This document shows, piece after piece, positions 1-8,429 of a stretch of DNA of 64,000 bases (its first letter is position 1; each line of letters begins with the position of its first letter). The position numbers and the translations under genes are program-made. The DNA is from Paenibacillus luteus (GTDB taxonomy: Bacteria > Bacillota > Bacilli > Paenibacillales > Paenibacillaceae). The notes below the pieces were generated by a model. The model worked only from the letters and a program-made list of their open reading frames with translations. It was not told the origin of the DNA and ran no database searches. The stretch covers positions 124,001-188,000 of the forward strand of contig NZ_SKCD01000011.1 in assembly GCF_006542765.1 (NCBI RefSeq). Reading direction: 5' to 3'.

Positions 1-465
1 TTCATTGTTGACATAACCAGTCTCGCTTTTATATTTCATTTCGTCAGCAGTGCCTTTGCTCCAGAGCCAGGAAGGAATCGGAATATTGCAGTCATCGCCG
101 GGGTTTCCGCCACAGGTATGCGTAGAGAGGATGGGTACCCATTTTAAGCCGGTTTCTAATACAGCGTTAGCATAGGTCTTATAGTAAGTCCAATCAAACT
201 GGTTGTCCCCTGCTGCTTCCACATCGCCCCACCATACATCGGTAGTCAGTGCATAGACGCCATTGTTTTTCAACGTATTCAGCTGATTTTTGAATGCATT
301 CCAGTCCGTAATCTTCGTAAGCGGTGCCATAACCGAAGCTTGAAAATCGTTTGCAACATTCGCGCTAGCTGATCCTGGAAAAGAACCGAAGAAGGTTGAA
401 ATAAACACCATGGCACCTAATAAAAGTAAATGGCCCTTCTTCCAAAGCATTTTTCTGAAATACAA
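1..465 (-). CDS. Beta-amylase (GH14), 5' part, cut by the window edge
   Basis: This is the N-terminal portion (about 155 residues) of a secreted glycoside hydrolase family 14 beta-amylase, which releases maltose from the non-reducing ends of starch. It has a Lys-rich start, a hydrophobic signal segment and a probable cleavage site after ASA. The GH14 landmark TTDVWWGDVE follows, and then HTCGGNPGDDCNIPIPSWLW, which is typical of bacterial beta-amylases. The reading frame is open to base 1, so the catalytic C-terminal part and any starch-binding domain lie outside. I place the start at TTG 465 because GGGAGG at 475-480 is 9 nt upstream. ATG 474 directly abuts that site and ATG 450 is too far away. 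The family call is strong; the exact start is inferred. Confidence 0.9.
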   Translation of the reverse strand, partial: MYFRKMLWKKGHLLLLGAMVFISTFFGSFPGSASANVANDFQASVMAPLTKITDWNAFKNQLNTLKNNGVYALTTDVWWGDVEAAGDNQFDWTYYKTYANAVLETGLKWVPILSTHTCGGNPGDDCNIPIPSWLWSKGTADEMKYKSETGYVNNE

Positions 466-519
466 ATTGATCATCCTCCCATGTTTTAAAATAAGTAAGC
501 CATCTTTTGTTCCACAATA

Positions 520-533
520 AGAAAACGCTTACA
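520..533. promoter_or_regulatory. Candidate cre (CcpA) site upstream of beta-amylase
   Basis: AGAAAACGCTTACA matches the Bacillus catabolite-responsive element consensus TGWAARCGYTWNCW at all but the first base. It lies about 55 nt upstream of the beta-amylase start, where carbon catabolite repression of a starch-degrading enzyme would be expected. This is a motif match only; the promoter itself was not located with confidence. The rest of 475-759 shows nothing else recognisable. Confidence 0.5.
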
Positions 534-759
534 AATTTAGTTTAAAATCTTTTCCTTCATTTGAACACGCAAATCCTTGTACTAGGAGGTGGAATATTTT
601 GTCTTGCTTTTAATGTTCGGTTGACTGAAATAGAAGTCCAAATAACGATGCACGATCATCTCCACCTTTGTTCCATGCAACAAATTGTAGACCCGTCACG
701 TTAAAGAAGGTAAGCAGATGTAAAATATACCATTACTGAGAAAAGGAGTTTCCCGTATT

Positions 760-1167
760 TTGAAAGCGAAAAAAATAGGATTGCTATTCATTGTACCTGT
801 CGTTTCCATCTTTTTTGCCGTCTACTTCGGAATATATGTCAGCAAAGCCTATTACCCTAACCTTCCTTTCGAAGGCGGATCAAAAAAAAATGTCGTTGAA
901 AAGCTGGAGAATAGCAATCAAGAGCTGGTGACATTAGCAAAGGTAAACGGCTATTATTGGCTAGGTTTTGAAGGGAACCAAAAAGAAGGAAAAGATAAAA
1001 TCATTAAAGAAATGGAAAGCAAAGGATTGAAATACAATTATTACGAAGGGTCCGGCATTTTTTTCGGAGAAACGGATCGCGTTGTCGTAACTGGGCAGGT
1101 TTGGACCCGAAAATATATTCTGTACAAAATTCCGGAAGAAAGCTTTTTGGGGAATGAAGATACATAA
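760..1167 (+). CDS. Small membrane-anchored or exported protein of unknown function
   Basis: I do not recognise this 135-residue protein. It opens with MKAKK, then one hydrophobic stretch (about residues 6-28) that could be a signal peptide or a single membrane anchor, followed by a charged soluble region of about 105 residues. No Cys lipobox is visible. The TTG start at 760 is supported by AAAGGAG about 11 nt upstream. It stands alone, divergent from the beta-amylase gene. It is probably a genuine gene because of the clean signal-like N-terminus and ribosome binding site, but no function can be assigned. Confidence 0.6.
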   Translation: MKAKKIGLLFIVPVVSIFFAVYFGIYVSKAYYPNLPFEGGSKKNVVEKLENSNQELVTLAKVNGYYWLGFEGNQKEGKDKIIKEMESKGLKYNYYEGSGIFFGETDRVVVTGQVWTRKYILYKIPEESFLGNEDT

Positions 1168-1287
1168 AGATATTCCATCTCCATGTTCCACGTAAGCAGA
1201 CTGCAGCCATTGCAGATAGACTCGATTTTTTGCCACCCTTCTTCGCTTTCATAGTGAATCGATCCGCTGTTCATTCCACGTTCCAAT

Positions 1288-1317
1288 AAAAAAAGCTAAC
1301 CCTCAAACGAGGGTTAG
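1288..1317 (-). terminator. Rho-independent terminator
   Basis: The nine-base-pair stem CTAACCCTC/GAGGGTTAG (1296-1304 with 1309-1317) is followed on the minus strand by seven T residues. It lies about 85 nt past the stop of the minus-strand stalk-protein gene. On the plus strand the T-run is weaker. Confidence 0.7.
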
Positions 1318-1403
1318 TCTTGGTATTTTATGGTGCAAAGCTTAGTGACAGAAGAAAATAAAGTCTTAGACTGATTTTACATCATTAAGCTAATGGGCAG
1401 ATT

Positions 1404-2297
1404 CTACGTCTTTTGATCAGTCCGGACTTCTCCCTCGATTGGTACAATAATGACATCAGTGAAATCTTCGTTCAAATGGTAGTCGTTAAAGCCTAACACG
1501 GTACTTGTACCTTTACTATCGATCGTTCCGTAAATTTTTTTTTCAAGCATAATATTATCAGTGAAAAAGACGGATTCGCCAAAGCCCTCATGTCTCTTGC
1601 CTACTTCACCATTCCTTCCCATAGAATCATTTTGCCATGTCACAACCGCAATTCCATCCTGATTAATCTCTCTATAATTAATTAGTCCTTTATACTCTAC
1701 CTCAAAACGCAGCGCTTCTCCCTTTGGAAAAGTATAAGTAAAAGTGAATCCTTCTCCTGATGCTTCTATTTCTTTATCCACATACGTTGCTGGATAACGA
1801 ATTGCAATTTCACGAGCTTTTACTAAATCTCCGCTCATGAGTATTTTGAAGCGCTCATGACCAGAAGGAGTCCGAACAATTACAGTCTTATCCGTACTGT
1901 TGTATTTCACTGTTCCCCCCAGTGTTTCTGAGAGAAAACGCAGAGGAAGATAAGTTCTACCATCTTTAATCGTTACAGGGGCATCCAGCTTGACGCTTTT
2001 ACCGTTAAATAGGGCAGTTTTGGCTCCACCAGTAAGGCGCACAGTTAAGTTCTTTTCTTTATTAATTATTATTATCGTTTTAGTAGCCTGTTCATAGGAA
2101 TAAATTAGTTTTTCAGGATCATTAAAAGATTTTAGTTGTACCATTGTCCTTTCGTTTACTGTTAGTACATTTTCCTGCAACGCGCCATCAATATAAACCA
2201 ATGTTTGTTTTTGCGGCGCAGCGGAGATTGCCGATCCTGATGCCAGCATTCCAATAATGGAAAGCGAAGCAACTGTTGTGTGCATCCATTTTTTCAA
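1404..2297 (-). CDS. Exported protein with copper-amine-oxidase N-terminal-like (stalk) domain
   Basis: The 297-residue protein has a signal peptide (KKWMHTTVASLSIIGMLASGSAISAA) and then, around residues 35-145, the copper amine oxidase N-terminal-like fold. The typical motif of that fold, DGRTYLPLRFLSETLGGTV, is followed by a short K-T-V-I-V strand. In Paenibacillus and clostridia this domain usually occurs as a non-catalytic cell-surface module, so oxidase activity should not be inferred. The C-terminal 150 residues are unrecognised. The start is TTG 2297, preceded by AGGGAGGA at a good distance; the reading frame extends further upstream to 2369 but without a ribosome binding site. Monocistronic. 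Confidence 0.75.
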   Translation of the reverse strand: MKKWMHTTVASLSIIGMLASGSAISAAPQKQTLVYIDGALQENVLTVNERTMVQLKSFNDPEKLIYSYEQATKTIIIINKEKNLTVRLTGGAKTALFNGKSVKLDAPVTIKDGRTYLPLRFLSETLGGTVKYNSTDKTVIVRTPSGHERFKILMSGDLVKAREIAIRYPATYVDKEIEASGEGFTFTYTFPKGEALRFEVEYKGLINYREINQDGIAVVTWQNDSMGRNGEVGKRHEGFGESVFFTDNIMLEKKIYGTIDSKGTSTVLGFNDYHLNEDFTDVIIVPIEGEVRTDQKT

Positions 2298-2431
2298 TTG
2301 TAAGTCCTCCCTATATCGATCTTCTTTATTTCTACTGCTAATGACGTAATTTTCCATATAAAGTTGCAAGTTTATAATATTTTCTAGAAGATGGAGATTC
2401 CTTGAGCTAACAGGAGACGTTTGAACTCAAT

Positions 2432-2483
2432 AAAACAGCGGCAGTCTAGGACTTTTTTCCTCGTCCTTGACTGCCGCTGTTTT
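2432..2483 (-). terminator. Bidirectional terminator after the Bax-inhibitor-1 gene
   Basis: A 15-bp stem (2432-2446 with 2469-2483) of the form AAAACAGCGGCAGTC is flanked by A/T runs on both sides. It lies 40 nt beyond the stop of the minus-strand gene that ends at 2524. Confidence 0.8.
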
Positions 2484-2523
2484 ATAATTGGGGCCGGTCT
2501 GATACTTTATTTTCTTTCTATAC

Positions 2524-3165
2524 TTAGTCGTCAAGCAAAGACTTGACGAAACGCAGCGCGTAAAGAATCAAGTTGATGAGATCTAAGTAAATATTAACGA
2601 CCATGAGTGGAATATCACTCTCTTCAAAGCCTTCCTTGGACATACGGTTGAAGTCATACAAGGTGTAGCCGATAAAGATCAATAAGCCAAAACCGGCATA
2701 GATCGTTTCCATCACGCCTCTAAAGGGAATGAAAAATTGCATTAAGCCCATTACGACAAGCCCAATGAGGGACGCGAACAGAAAACCACCGAGAAAGCGG
2801 AAATCCTCCTTTGTGTAGGTCGCATAAATAGCAAGTCCCGCATAGATGAGGACTGCAACGGCTACCGTTTGGATGACAATGGATGCCCCCATCGATGCGA
2901 TGTAATAGCTTAAGGCAAACTGGAGCGTCGCACCGGATACGACCATAAAAGCGTACATTAAAGAATACCCAATGACCTTTGACTTGCGAAGAAACATGAT
3001 AGCAATGATTAAGCCAATCTCCACTACGAACAGTGGAATTCTCGCTGCGTTAGGAAGCATTGTACCGATCAGCATGCCGCCGACTGAGACGAGCATGGCG
3101 AAAAAAAAGGTCAACATCAGCTTTTGCATCGGTTTGCCAAAACTTCCTGATTGAATAATACTCAT
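2524..3165 (-). CDS. Bax inhibitor-1 / YetJ family membrane protein
   Basis: This 213-residue protein has seven predicted hydrophobic segments. It belongs to the Bax inhibitor-1 (UPF0005) family, whose Bacillus member YetJ is a pH-sensitive calcium leak channel. The two aspartates that form the pH-sensing pair in YetJ have counterparts here in YTLYDFNRM and NIYLDLINL near the C-terminus. The ATG at 3165 is preceded by GGGGAGAAATGGAAG. It is a single-gene unit with its own terminator. Family membership is firm; the transport role in this organism is inferred from the family. Confidence 0.85.
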   Translation of the reverse strand: MSIIQSGSFGKPMQKLMLTFFFAMLVSVGGMLIGTMLPNAARIPLFVVEIGLIIAIMFLRKSKVIGYSLMYAFMVVSGATLQFALSYYIASMGASIVIQTVAVAVLIYAGLAIYATYTKEDFRFLGGFLFASLIGLVVMGLMQFFIPFRGVMETIYAGFGLLIFIGYTLYDFNRMSKEGFEESDIPLMVVNIYLDLINLILYALRFVKSLLDD

Positions 3166-3292
3166 CTTCCATTTCTCCCCAGTAACGATTTTTATAGACC
3201 CAATAATAGCATGAAATATGACTATTAAAAAGAGATATAAAAAAAGAGCAATGAATATGCTGCTGCCGGGGTTTGGGAAGAAGCGGTGAGGA

Positions 3293-4108
3293 CTAATACA
3301 AACGTGTGAAGGTCGATCGCGTCCAAGCCAGCTTTAAGCCCGCGCGTTCCATGTTCCGTTGACTGCTGGAACCGAAGCTTGCTTGCGCTGCGACGAGCTC
3401 ACAGCCATCCTCATAGGCGTCATGCAATCTTCTTTGAAGGAGCGCATATTGCAGCCCACGTTGTCTGAACGCTGGGGCCGTTGCGGCTAGCGTACAGGAA
3501 GCGATGCCCTTGCTGATATGCATCACAGCCACCGCAGCAGGAATGCCATTCCAATAGGCTAAATAGATGCTCCAGCCTGCACGGTTCAATAAACCAATAT
3601 TGTTATTTACGAAATGGTGCTTGTCCGATAAAGGCATGCCCGATCCAAGACAATGAATTTCGGCATAATGCTCAAATTGTTCAGGCTGTTCGATTTTTAT
3701 GATGCTGATTTGATTTGGCAGCTCGGGCTTCTCCGACACTGGCAGTCCGTACAAGACGGAATGAAAGCCGCTTTGGCGCAAGCCATGTTCGGCAAGCTTC
3801 TGGAATAGCGGAGTACTCACTCCAACGGGATTCAAATCCAGCTGGAAGTTTCTGTCTCTGGCTTCGTAGAACTGAAGGATATCCTCAAGGCTTCCGCTGT
3901 CTTCATCGGATAAACCCTTTACGGAATTGAAAATCCCCCAGGGCATCGTTCTGATATAACAAGCGGTCGTTCTGCCGAAGGTTTCGATCTCCACGCCTTC
4001 GGGATTCCCATCCCGCTCGCCAATCGATTGAATTCTAGATGTTATAAAATCGATTTCCGATTGCTGCAAACGCAAGGCAAGCTCTTCATTCATGATTGGA
4101 AGCTTCAT
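3293..4108 (-). CDS. GNAT-family N-acetyltransferase
   Basis: The 271-residue protein carries a C-terminal GNAT acetyltransferase domain (about residues 130-270). The acetyl-CoA-binding motif A is visible as TAPAFRQRGLQYALLQRRL, preceded by a beta strand with AAVAVMHISKGIA. The N-terminal 120 residues look like a degenerate second GNAT half, as in tandem-GNAT proteins. The substrate is unknown. The ATG at 4108 follows AAGGAGG at ideal spacing. It ends about 120 nt from the Bax-inhibitor gene on the same strand and is probably transcribed separately. Confidence 0.8.
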   Translation of the reverse strand: MKLPIMNEELALRLQQSEIDFITSRIQSIGERDGNPEGVEIETFGRTTACYIRTMPWGIFNSVKGLSDEDSGSLEDILQFYEARDRNFQLDLNPVGVSTPLFQKLAEHGLRQSGFHSVLYGLPVSEKPELPNQISIIKIEQPEQFEHYAEIHCLGSGMPLSDKHHFVNNNIGLLNRAGWSIYLAYWNGIPAAVAVMHISKGIASCTLAATAPAFRQRGLQYALLQRRLHDAYEDGCELVAAQASFGSSSQRNMERAGLKLAWTRSTFTRLY

Positions 4109-4149
4109 CAGCTACCTCCTTATTCGATGATGAAACGATCGTTCATCGC

Positions 4150-4557
4150 CTAAGTATTCAAAATCAGCTTCAAACCTTCAACCTTTAATTGCTCCATGCG
4201 GACAACCCAGTCTCTGAGAGCTTCGAAGGTTTCATCCGAGAATCCGAATAGCCGTTTCATTTCATTCGTGATTTTCTTCTCATCATCGTTAAAGTCTCCG
4301 TCTGCATAAATCAGCAGCAAGATCTCGGCGAAAAAAATATTTTTAATATGCTCGTCTTTTAGACCGCCTATAATATCCCCAAGCTGTTTTTCCTTAGAAA
4401 AACTGATGTCCGTATGTTTAATTTCCATTTCTTCCATAAACGATTGCAAATAATCTCTTTCTTTCTTATGTACGAAGCCATCAGCGCTTGCCACAAGATG
4501 AGCTAATTCCAGAAAAGCCTCTTTATGCTCTTTAGTTTGAAGAAAATGTAAAAACAA
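4150..4557 (-). CDS. TerB-like domain protein
   Basis: The small acidic helical protein (about 135 residues) matches the TerB / tellurite-resistance fold. It has two repeats of the hallmark acidic pattern: HLVASADGFVHKKERDYL near the N-terminus and LLLIYADGDFNDDEKKI in the middle, each followed by a Phe-rich helix. TerB domains are proposed to bind metal ions; no other ter gene lies nearby, so a stress or metal function is only a guess. I prefer TTG 4557, 8 nt from GGGAG, over GTG 4566, which overlaps that ribosome binding site. The gene is 41 nt upstream of the acetyltransferase start and may be cotranscribed with it. Confidence 0.65.
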   Translation of the reverse strand: MFLHFLQTKEHKEAFLELAHLVASADGFVHKKERDYLQSFMEEMEIKHTDISFSKEKQLGDIIGGLKDEHIKNIFFAEILLLIYADGDFNDDEKKITNEMKRLFGFSDETFEALRDWVVRMEQLKVEGLKLILNT

Positions 4558-4702
4558 ACGGTCCACTCCCTAGTTTCAAATATGACTGACATTACAGTAA
4601 TTCGACATCTGCTTATCTTTTCCTACTAGTTTTCTATTTTATTAGATGTTTAAGGTTCCCTAGTTTTTGTTTACTTCTAATAAAAAAGGAAGGTGACCGC
4701 AA

Positions 4703-5608
4703 ATGACACAAAAGTCACAGACGATCCAATTTTTCAAATGTCTTTACAGTCGCTTTAAGGATGATGATGTTCCTGCGCTGGGAGCTCAGCTTACATACTA
4801 TTTGATCCTTGCTTTCTTCCCGTTCCTCATCTTTATGGTTAGCTTACTGAGCTTTATCGAGCTGTCTGGTGACAGCGTCGTGGCAGAACTTATCCGTCTG
4901 CTCCCAGCGGCTGCGAGTGATTCGATAAGCGGAATTTTAACAGAGGTAGTGGATAACAGCAGAGGCACTCTGCTCTCCTTTGGTATGATTGCAACCCTGT
5001 GGTCGGCTTCCAACGGAATTAATGCTATTCTTAAAGGTTTAAATAAAGCTTATGATACCGAGGAGGTTCGTCCATTTTGGAAGGTTAGGGGCATTTCCCT
5101 TATTGCAACGGTATTCCTCGTCGTTGTTATCATGTTGGTGATGATTATGCTCATTTTCGGGAAAAGCATCGGTCAATATTTATTCGAATGGATGAATTAT
5201 CCTAATGGATTTGAATGGATTTGGAGTGTCCTGAAATATGCGATACCTATTGCGGCGATGATTGGAGCCTTTTCCCTGCTCTACTGGATTGCCCCTAGCC
5301 GAAAAATAGGTTTAAAAGAAGTGCTGCCAGGAGCGGTATTTGTAACCTTCGGTTGGATTGTTACGTCCCTGCTTTTCCAATTTTATATTAACAACTTCGG
5401 AAATTATTCGAAAACCTACGGCAGTTTGGGTGGCATGATCATATTGTTAATTTGGCTTTATATTAGCTCCATTCTCATTATGCTTGGCGGCGAGATCAAC
5501 GCAACGCTGGCTTCGGCTAAATCTAATCCTCCTCGTGATCATTCCGCTCGTCATAGCTTCCGATTGTCCCATAAGAAAAATAACGGCGTGAATACGATTC
5601 ATTCCTAA
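4703..5608 (+). CDS. YihY/BrkB-family inner membrane protein
   Basis: The 301-residue protein has about six membrane segments and belongs to the YihY / BrkB (formerly 'ribonuclease BN') family. Typical motifs are visible: DDVPALGAQLTYYLILAFFPF at the N-terminus, TLWSASNGINAILKGLNKAYDTEE in the middle, and YGSLGGMIILLIWLYISSILIMLGGEINA near the C-terminus. The biochemical role of the family is unsettled. The old RNase BN assignment has been withdrawn, so no nuclease activity is claimed. The ATG is preceded by AAGGAAGGTGA. The gene is monocistronic and ends in a clear terminator. Confidence 0.85.
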   Translation: MTQKSQTIQFFKCLYSRFKDDDVPALGAQLTYYLILAFFPFLIFMVSLLSFIELSGDSVVAELIRLLPAAASDSISGILTEVVDNSRGTLLSFGMIATLWSASNGINAILKGLNKAYDTEEVRPFWKVRGISLIATVFLVVVIMLVMIMLIFGKSIGQYLFEWMNYPNGFEWIWSVLKYAIPIAAMIGAFSLLYWIAPSRKIGLKEVLPGAVFVTFGWIVTSLLFQFYINNFGNYSKTYGSLGGMIILLIWLYISSILIMLGGEINATLASAKSNPPRDHSARHSFRLSHKKNNGVNTIHS

Positions 5609-5613
5609 ACAAC

Positions 5614-5645
5614 AAAAACCTGATAGCTGCGGCCATCAGGTTTTG
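5614..5645 (+). terminator. Rho-independent terminator after the YihY gene
   Basis: The stem AAAACCTGAT / ATCAGGTTTT with a short GC loop and flanking T-rich tail lies just after the stop at 5608. It separates the YihY gene from the following hydrolase gene and argues against any start for the latter upstream of about 5650. Confidence 0.8.
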
Positions 5646-5709
5646 TTTGAGAACCTTGCACCTCTTTGGGCATATGCTGAATAATCAGCTTTCCAAGGGG
5701 GAATTACGT

Positions 5710-6534
5710 TTGTTAGCTTATGATCACAATGGATTATTTGCTCATTATCCTTATTATAATACGTATCCGTACTCGTTTCGCACGCAGCTAGCCTATCAGC
5801 CGCTTACGTTTGTGCTTGTCCATGGCTCTTGGGCGGATGCAAGCTTTTGGGATGAAACGGCGTTTGAGCTGCGCAAGCTGGGTCATCATGTTTATACGCC
5901 GGAATATGCTGGCCATGGCGCCGACCCCAACAAAAATGTCACACATGCTATGATTGTCAAATCCGTCACCGATTTTATTGTGGCGCATCAGCTTCAGCAG
6001 ATTATTTTGGTGGGGCACAGCTTTGGAGGAACGGTTGTCCAGAAGGTGGCGGAGGTGGTTCCTAACCGCATTAAGCGTCTCGTTTTTTGGGATGCATTTG
6101 TACTGAAGGACGGGGAAGCGGCAGCGAATGAGTTTCCAGCAGCCGCTTTGGCCGCTTTCCAGCAGCTAAGGAAAAGCTCCAAGGATGATACGATTATGCT
6201 CCCTTTCCCCTATTTTCGTGATGCATTCGTTAATATCGCTCCACTAGAGACCGCTCTGCAAATTTATAATAAAATTACGCCCGAGCCGGCGAAACCACTC
6301 TTTGAGAAGCTGGATCTCAAAGAATTTTACAGACTCAATATTCCAAGAAGTTATATTTTTTTCACCCAAGACAACGTGCTCCCGCAATACAATGCCGAGT
6401 ACGGTTGGCATCCGCATATGTCCAGCAGATTGGGCATGTTCCGTTACATCCAAGGTGACAGCGATCATATGTCCGCGACCAAGCTGAATCCGGATATGCT
6501 AGCTTGGAAGATATACGAGGCAGGACGAGATTAA
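5710..6534 (+). CDS. Alpha/beta-fold hydrolase (EstC / methyl-ester esterase-like)
   Basis: The product (274 residues from TTG 5710) is a small alpha/beta hydrolase. FVLVHGSWADASFWDE gives the oxyanion-hole strand and LVGHSFGGTVVQ is the nucleophile elbow with the catalytic Ser. A C-terminal GDSDHMS supplies the likely catalytic His. The lid and order of strands resemble the EstC / plant methyl-ester esterase group; the substrate is not predictable. The TTG is chosen because AAGGGGGA lies 6 nt upstream; the open frame reaches back to 5647 but begins at the preceding terminator. It has its own terminator. Confidence 0.8.
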   Translation: MLAYDHNGLFAHYPYYNTYPYSFRTQLAYQPLTFVLVHGSWADASFWDETAFELRKLGHHVYTPEYAGHGADPNKNVTHAMIVKSVTDFIVAHQLQQIILVGHSFGGTVVQKVAEVVPNRIKRLVFWDAFVLKDGEAAANEFPAAALAAFQQLRKSSKDDTIMLPFPYFRDAFVNIAPLETALQIYNKITPEPAKPLFEKLDLKEFYRLNIPRSYIFFTQDNVLPQYNAEYGWHPHMSSRLGMFRYIQGDSDHMSATKLNPDMLAWKIYEAGRD

Positions 6535-6543
6535 AGCTTTAAG

Positions 6544-6576
6544 AAGGGAGGGCGCCTGCAACAGGCACCCTCCCTT
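6544..6576 (+). terminator. Rho-independent terminator after the hydrolase
   Basis: The long GC-rich stem AAGGGAGGGCGCCTG pairs with the region ending at 6576 and is followed by TCCTTGTCTGTTT. It sits between convergent genes and probably serves both. Confidence 0.75.
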
Positions 6577-6601
6577 CCTTGTCTGTTTAATTAAAGTGAG
6601 A

Positions 6602-7861
6602 TCATATAGCTGCTTTGCTTACCCTTCTAATTCTAAGCGACATGATGGAAGCAAACAGGCATAAGAACCCGGCTACGACAAATGGAACGGTGTAGTTGCC
6701 AAGCAAATCCCGCAGTATGCCTGCGCCATATGCAGCTAAGGACGCTCCTGCTTGATGTGCCACGACAATCCAGCCAAATACCATGCCAGCCTTCTCTTTG
6801 CCGAAAGCATCGGAGGTGAGCTTGGCGGTAGGCGGTACAGTGGCAATCCAATCCAGTCCATAAAAGACGGAGAAAATAAGCAGCTGCGTATATCCTGCAC
6901 CGAGCGCATAGGGCAAGAAAATAAGGGAAAGCCCGCGTAAACCGTAATACCAAAGCAGCAGCCATCTGCTGTCAAATCGGTCAGTCAGCCAGCCCGACAT
7001 CGTCGTGCCTACTAAATCAAACAAACCCATTAACGATAACAATCCCGCTGCAATGACGATTGGAATTTGAAAATCACCGCATGCGGGTATGAGGTGCGTA
7101 CCGATAAGACCGTTGGTGGAAAAACCGCATAAGAAAAACGTGCCTGCCAGCAGCCAGAAGGTTCCGCTCTTGCTTGCTGAAACCAAAGCCAAAATCGGGG
7201 TCAAAAAGAGATTGCCTGCAAATGGAACAGGCTTAGCCAGCTCTGTTTCTCCCAAGGGAGCGATGCCAACGTCATAGGGATGGTTCCTCATCCAGATGGC
7301 AACGACCGGAAGAAGCAAAGCGAGTAAAGCAACAACTGAAAATATCGAATATCTCCATCCAATTTCACTTGTTATTTTCGCGATTAGCGGGAGGAACAGC
7401 AATTGGCCAGTAGCGGCGCTGGCCGTCAGCAAGCCAATGACAAGCCCCTTATGCTTCACGAACCAACGATTGGCAACGGATACGCCGAGTACATTGGCGA
7501 GAGCGCCTGTGCATAGACCGACCACGATCCCCCATAACAACACAAACTGCCAGATTTGTGTGATAAGCGGCGTGAGTGAAATGCTTGCAATTAATAAGAT
7601 AATCGCAAAAACCATTATTTTGCGAGTGCCATATCTGGCCATTAGTGCTGCGGAGAACGGCCCCATTAAGCCGTATAATAGAATTCGGATTGAGACCGCT
7701 CCGGAGATCGCGCTGCGATCCCAGCCAAATTCATTTTCCAGTGAAAGCATCAGTACGCTGGGGACTGAGCCGATGGCAGCGGACACAAGCAGCGTGAAAA
7801 ACACGATGGCAACGATGATCCAGCCGTAGTAAAAAGGATGTTTTAGCGAACCCTTTTGCAT
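6602..7861 (-). CDS. MFS transporter (oxalate/formate-antiporter-like)
   Basis: This is a major facilitator superfamily permease of about 419 residues with 12 hydrophobic segments. The loop 2-3 motif is ARYGTRKI and the corresponding loop 8-9 motif is GWLTDRFDSR. The start HPFYYGWIIVAIVFF and the cytoplasmic segment MRNHPYDVGIAPLG are typical of the OFA (oxalate/formate antiporter-like) group. The substrate is unknown. ATG 7861 is chosen because GAGGAGG ends 6 nt upstream; an ATG at 7876 lies within the ribosome-binding region. It follows the Rrf2-type regulator gene on the same strand, and both genes carry the same putative operator, so repression by that regulator is likely. Confidence 0.8.
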   Translation of the reverse strand: MQKGSLKHPFYYGWIIVAIVFFTLLVSAAIGSVPSVLMLSLENEFGWDRSAISGAVSIRILLYGLMGPFSAALMARYGTRKIMVFAIILLIASISLTPLITQIWQFVLLWGIVVGLCTGALANVLGVSVANRWFVKHKGLVIGLLTASAATGQLLFLPLIAKITSEIGWRYSIFSVVALLALLLPVVAIWMRNHPYDVGIAPLGETELAKPVPFAGNLFLTPILALVSASKSGTFWLLAGTFFLCGFSTNGLIGTHLIPACGDFQIPIVIAAGLLSLMGLFDLVGTTMSGWLTDRFDSRWLLLWYYGLRGLSLIFLPYALGAGYTQLLIFSVFYGLDWIATVPPTAKLTSDAFGKEKAGMVFGWIVVAHQAGASLAAYGAGILRDLLGNYTVPFVVAGFLCLFASIMSLRIRRVSKAAI

Positions 7862-7876
7862 GCAAATCCTCCTCAT

Positions 7877-7903
7877 ATGTAACTGGATTAGTTGTATTTG
7901 ATT
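7877..7903. promoter_or_regulatory. Putative Rrf2/YwnA operator upstream of the MFS gene
   Basis: The 27-bp sequence beginning ATGTAACTGGATTAGTT matches the sequence at 8371-8397 at 23 of 27 positions. The core AACTnnATTAGTT is nearly palindromic. It lies directly upstream of the MFS ribosome binding site, in the gap after the regulator gene. Confidence 0.6.
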
Positions 7904-7915
7904 GCAAAAAACAGG

Positions 7916-8356
7916 TTATGGACCTGCATGGGAAAGCGTGTCTTGCACGAGCGTAGTCAGCGTCGTTTTAGACAATTCCTTTCTGAAGGCCGCTTCTGCT
8001 GATTCGTAATATTGTGTTAAGGCAGGCTGTATTCCCCTCCCAATAGGACAAGTGTAATTGGGCTCGCTGTAGTGCAGTTCTTTCAGCGGCTTTTCTTCTA
8101 CGGCTTCATACACGTCAAGCAAGGTCATTAGATCTGCGCTTTTAGCGAGACTCCACCCGCCATTTACGCCTCCACGCCTCACGCTCACCAAGCCTGCTCT
8201 GTTAAGCGCCCCAAGAATTCGACGGATAAATACGGCATGGCTGTTCACACTTCTCGCAATGAGCGCTGAAGAGACGAATGGCTGGTTCTTATCCTTGTCT
8301 AAATAAATTCTGGATAAAATATGAAGGGCTACTGTGAAATGACTGTTCGATGCCAT
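7916..8356 (-). CDS. Rrf2-family transcriptional regulator (YwnA-like)
   Basis: The 146-residue protein is an Rrf2-type winged-helix regulator: FTVALHILSRI at the N-terminus, then recognition region NSHAVFIRRILGALNRAGLV and the wing RRGGVNGGWSLAK. It has only one Cys in the sensor region (TCPIG), so it lacks the three-Cys Fe-S ligand set of IscR/NsrR and resembles the YwnA branch. It precedes the MFS transporter gene on the same strand with a 54-nt gap. A repeated operator-like sequence in front of both genes suggests autorepression and control of the transporter. The inducer is unknown. Its ATG has CACTCC-type spacing but only a modest ribosome binding site (AGGAGTGG). Confidence 0.8.
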   Translation of the reverse strand: MASNSHFTVALHILSRIYLDKDKNQPFVSSALIARSVNSHAVFIRRILGALNRAGLVSVRRGGVNGGWSLAKSADLMTLLDVYEAVEEKPLKELHYSEPNYTCPIGRGIQPALTQYYESAEAAFRKELSKTTLTTLVQDTLSHAGP

Positions 8357-8370
8357 AGGACCACTCCTTA

Positions 8371-8397
8371 ATGTAACTATATTAGTTTCATTTGATT
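8371..8397. promoter_or_regulatory. Putative Rrf2/YwnA operator upstream of its own gene
   Basis: This is the second copy of the 27-bp element, ATGTAACTATATTAGTT and flanks. Its centre AACTATATTAGTT reads as AACTA-TAT-TAGTT, an inverted repeat. It lies 15 nt upstream of the Rrf2 start codon, which is suited to autoregulation. Confidence 0.6.
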
Positions 8398-8429
8398 ATG
8401 CTGTCAATCGTCATTTGTACAGACATAGA

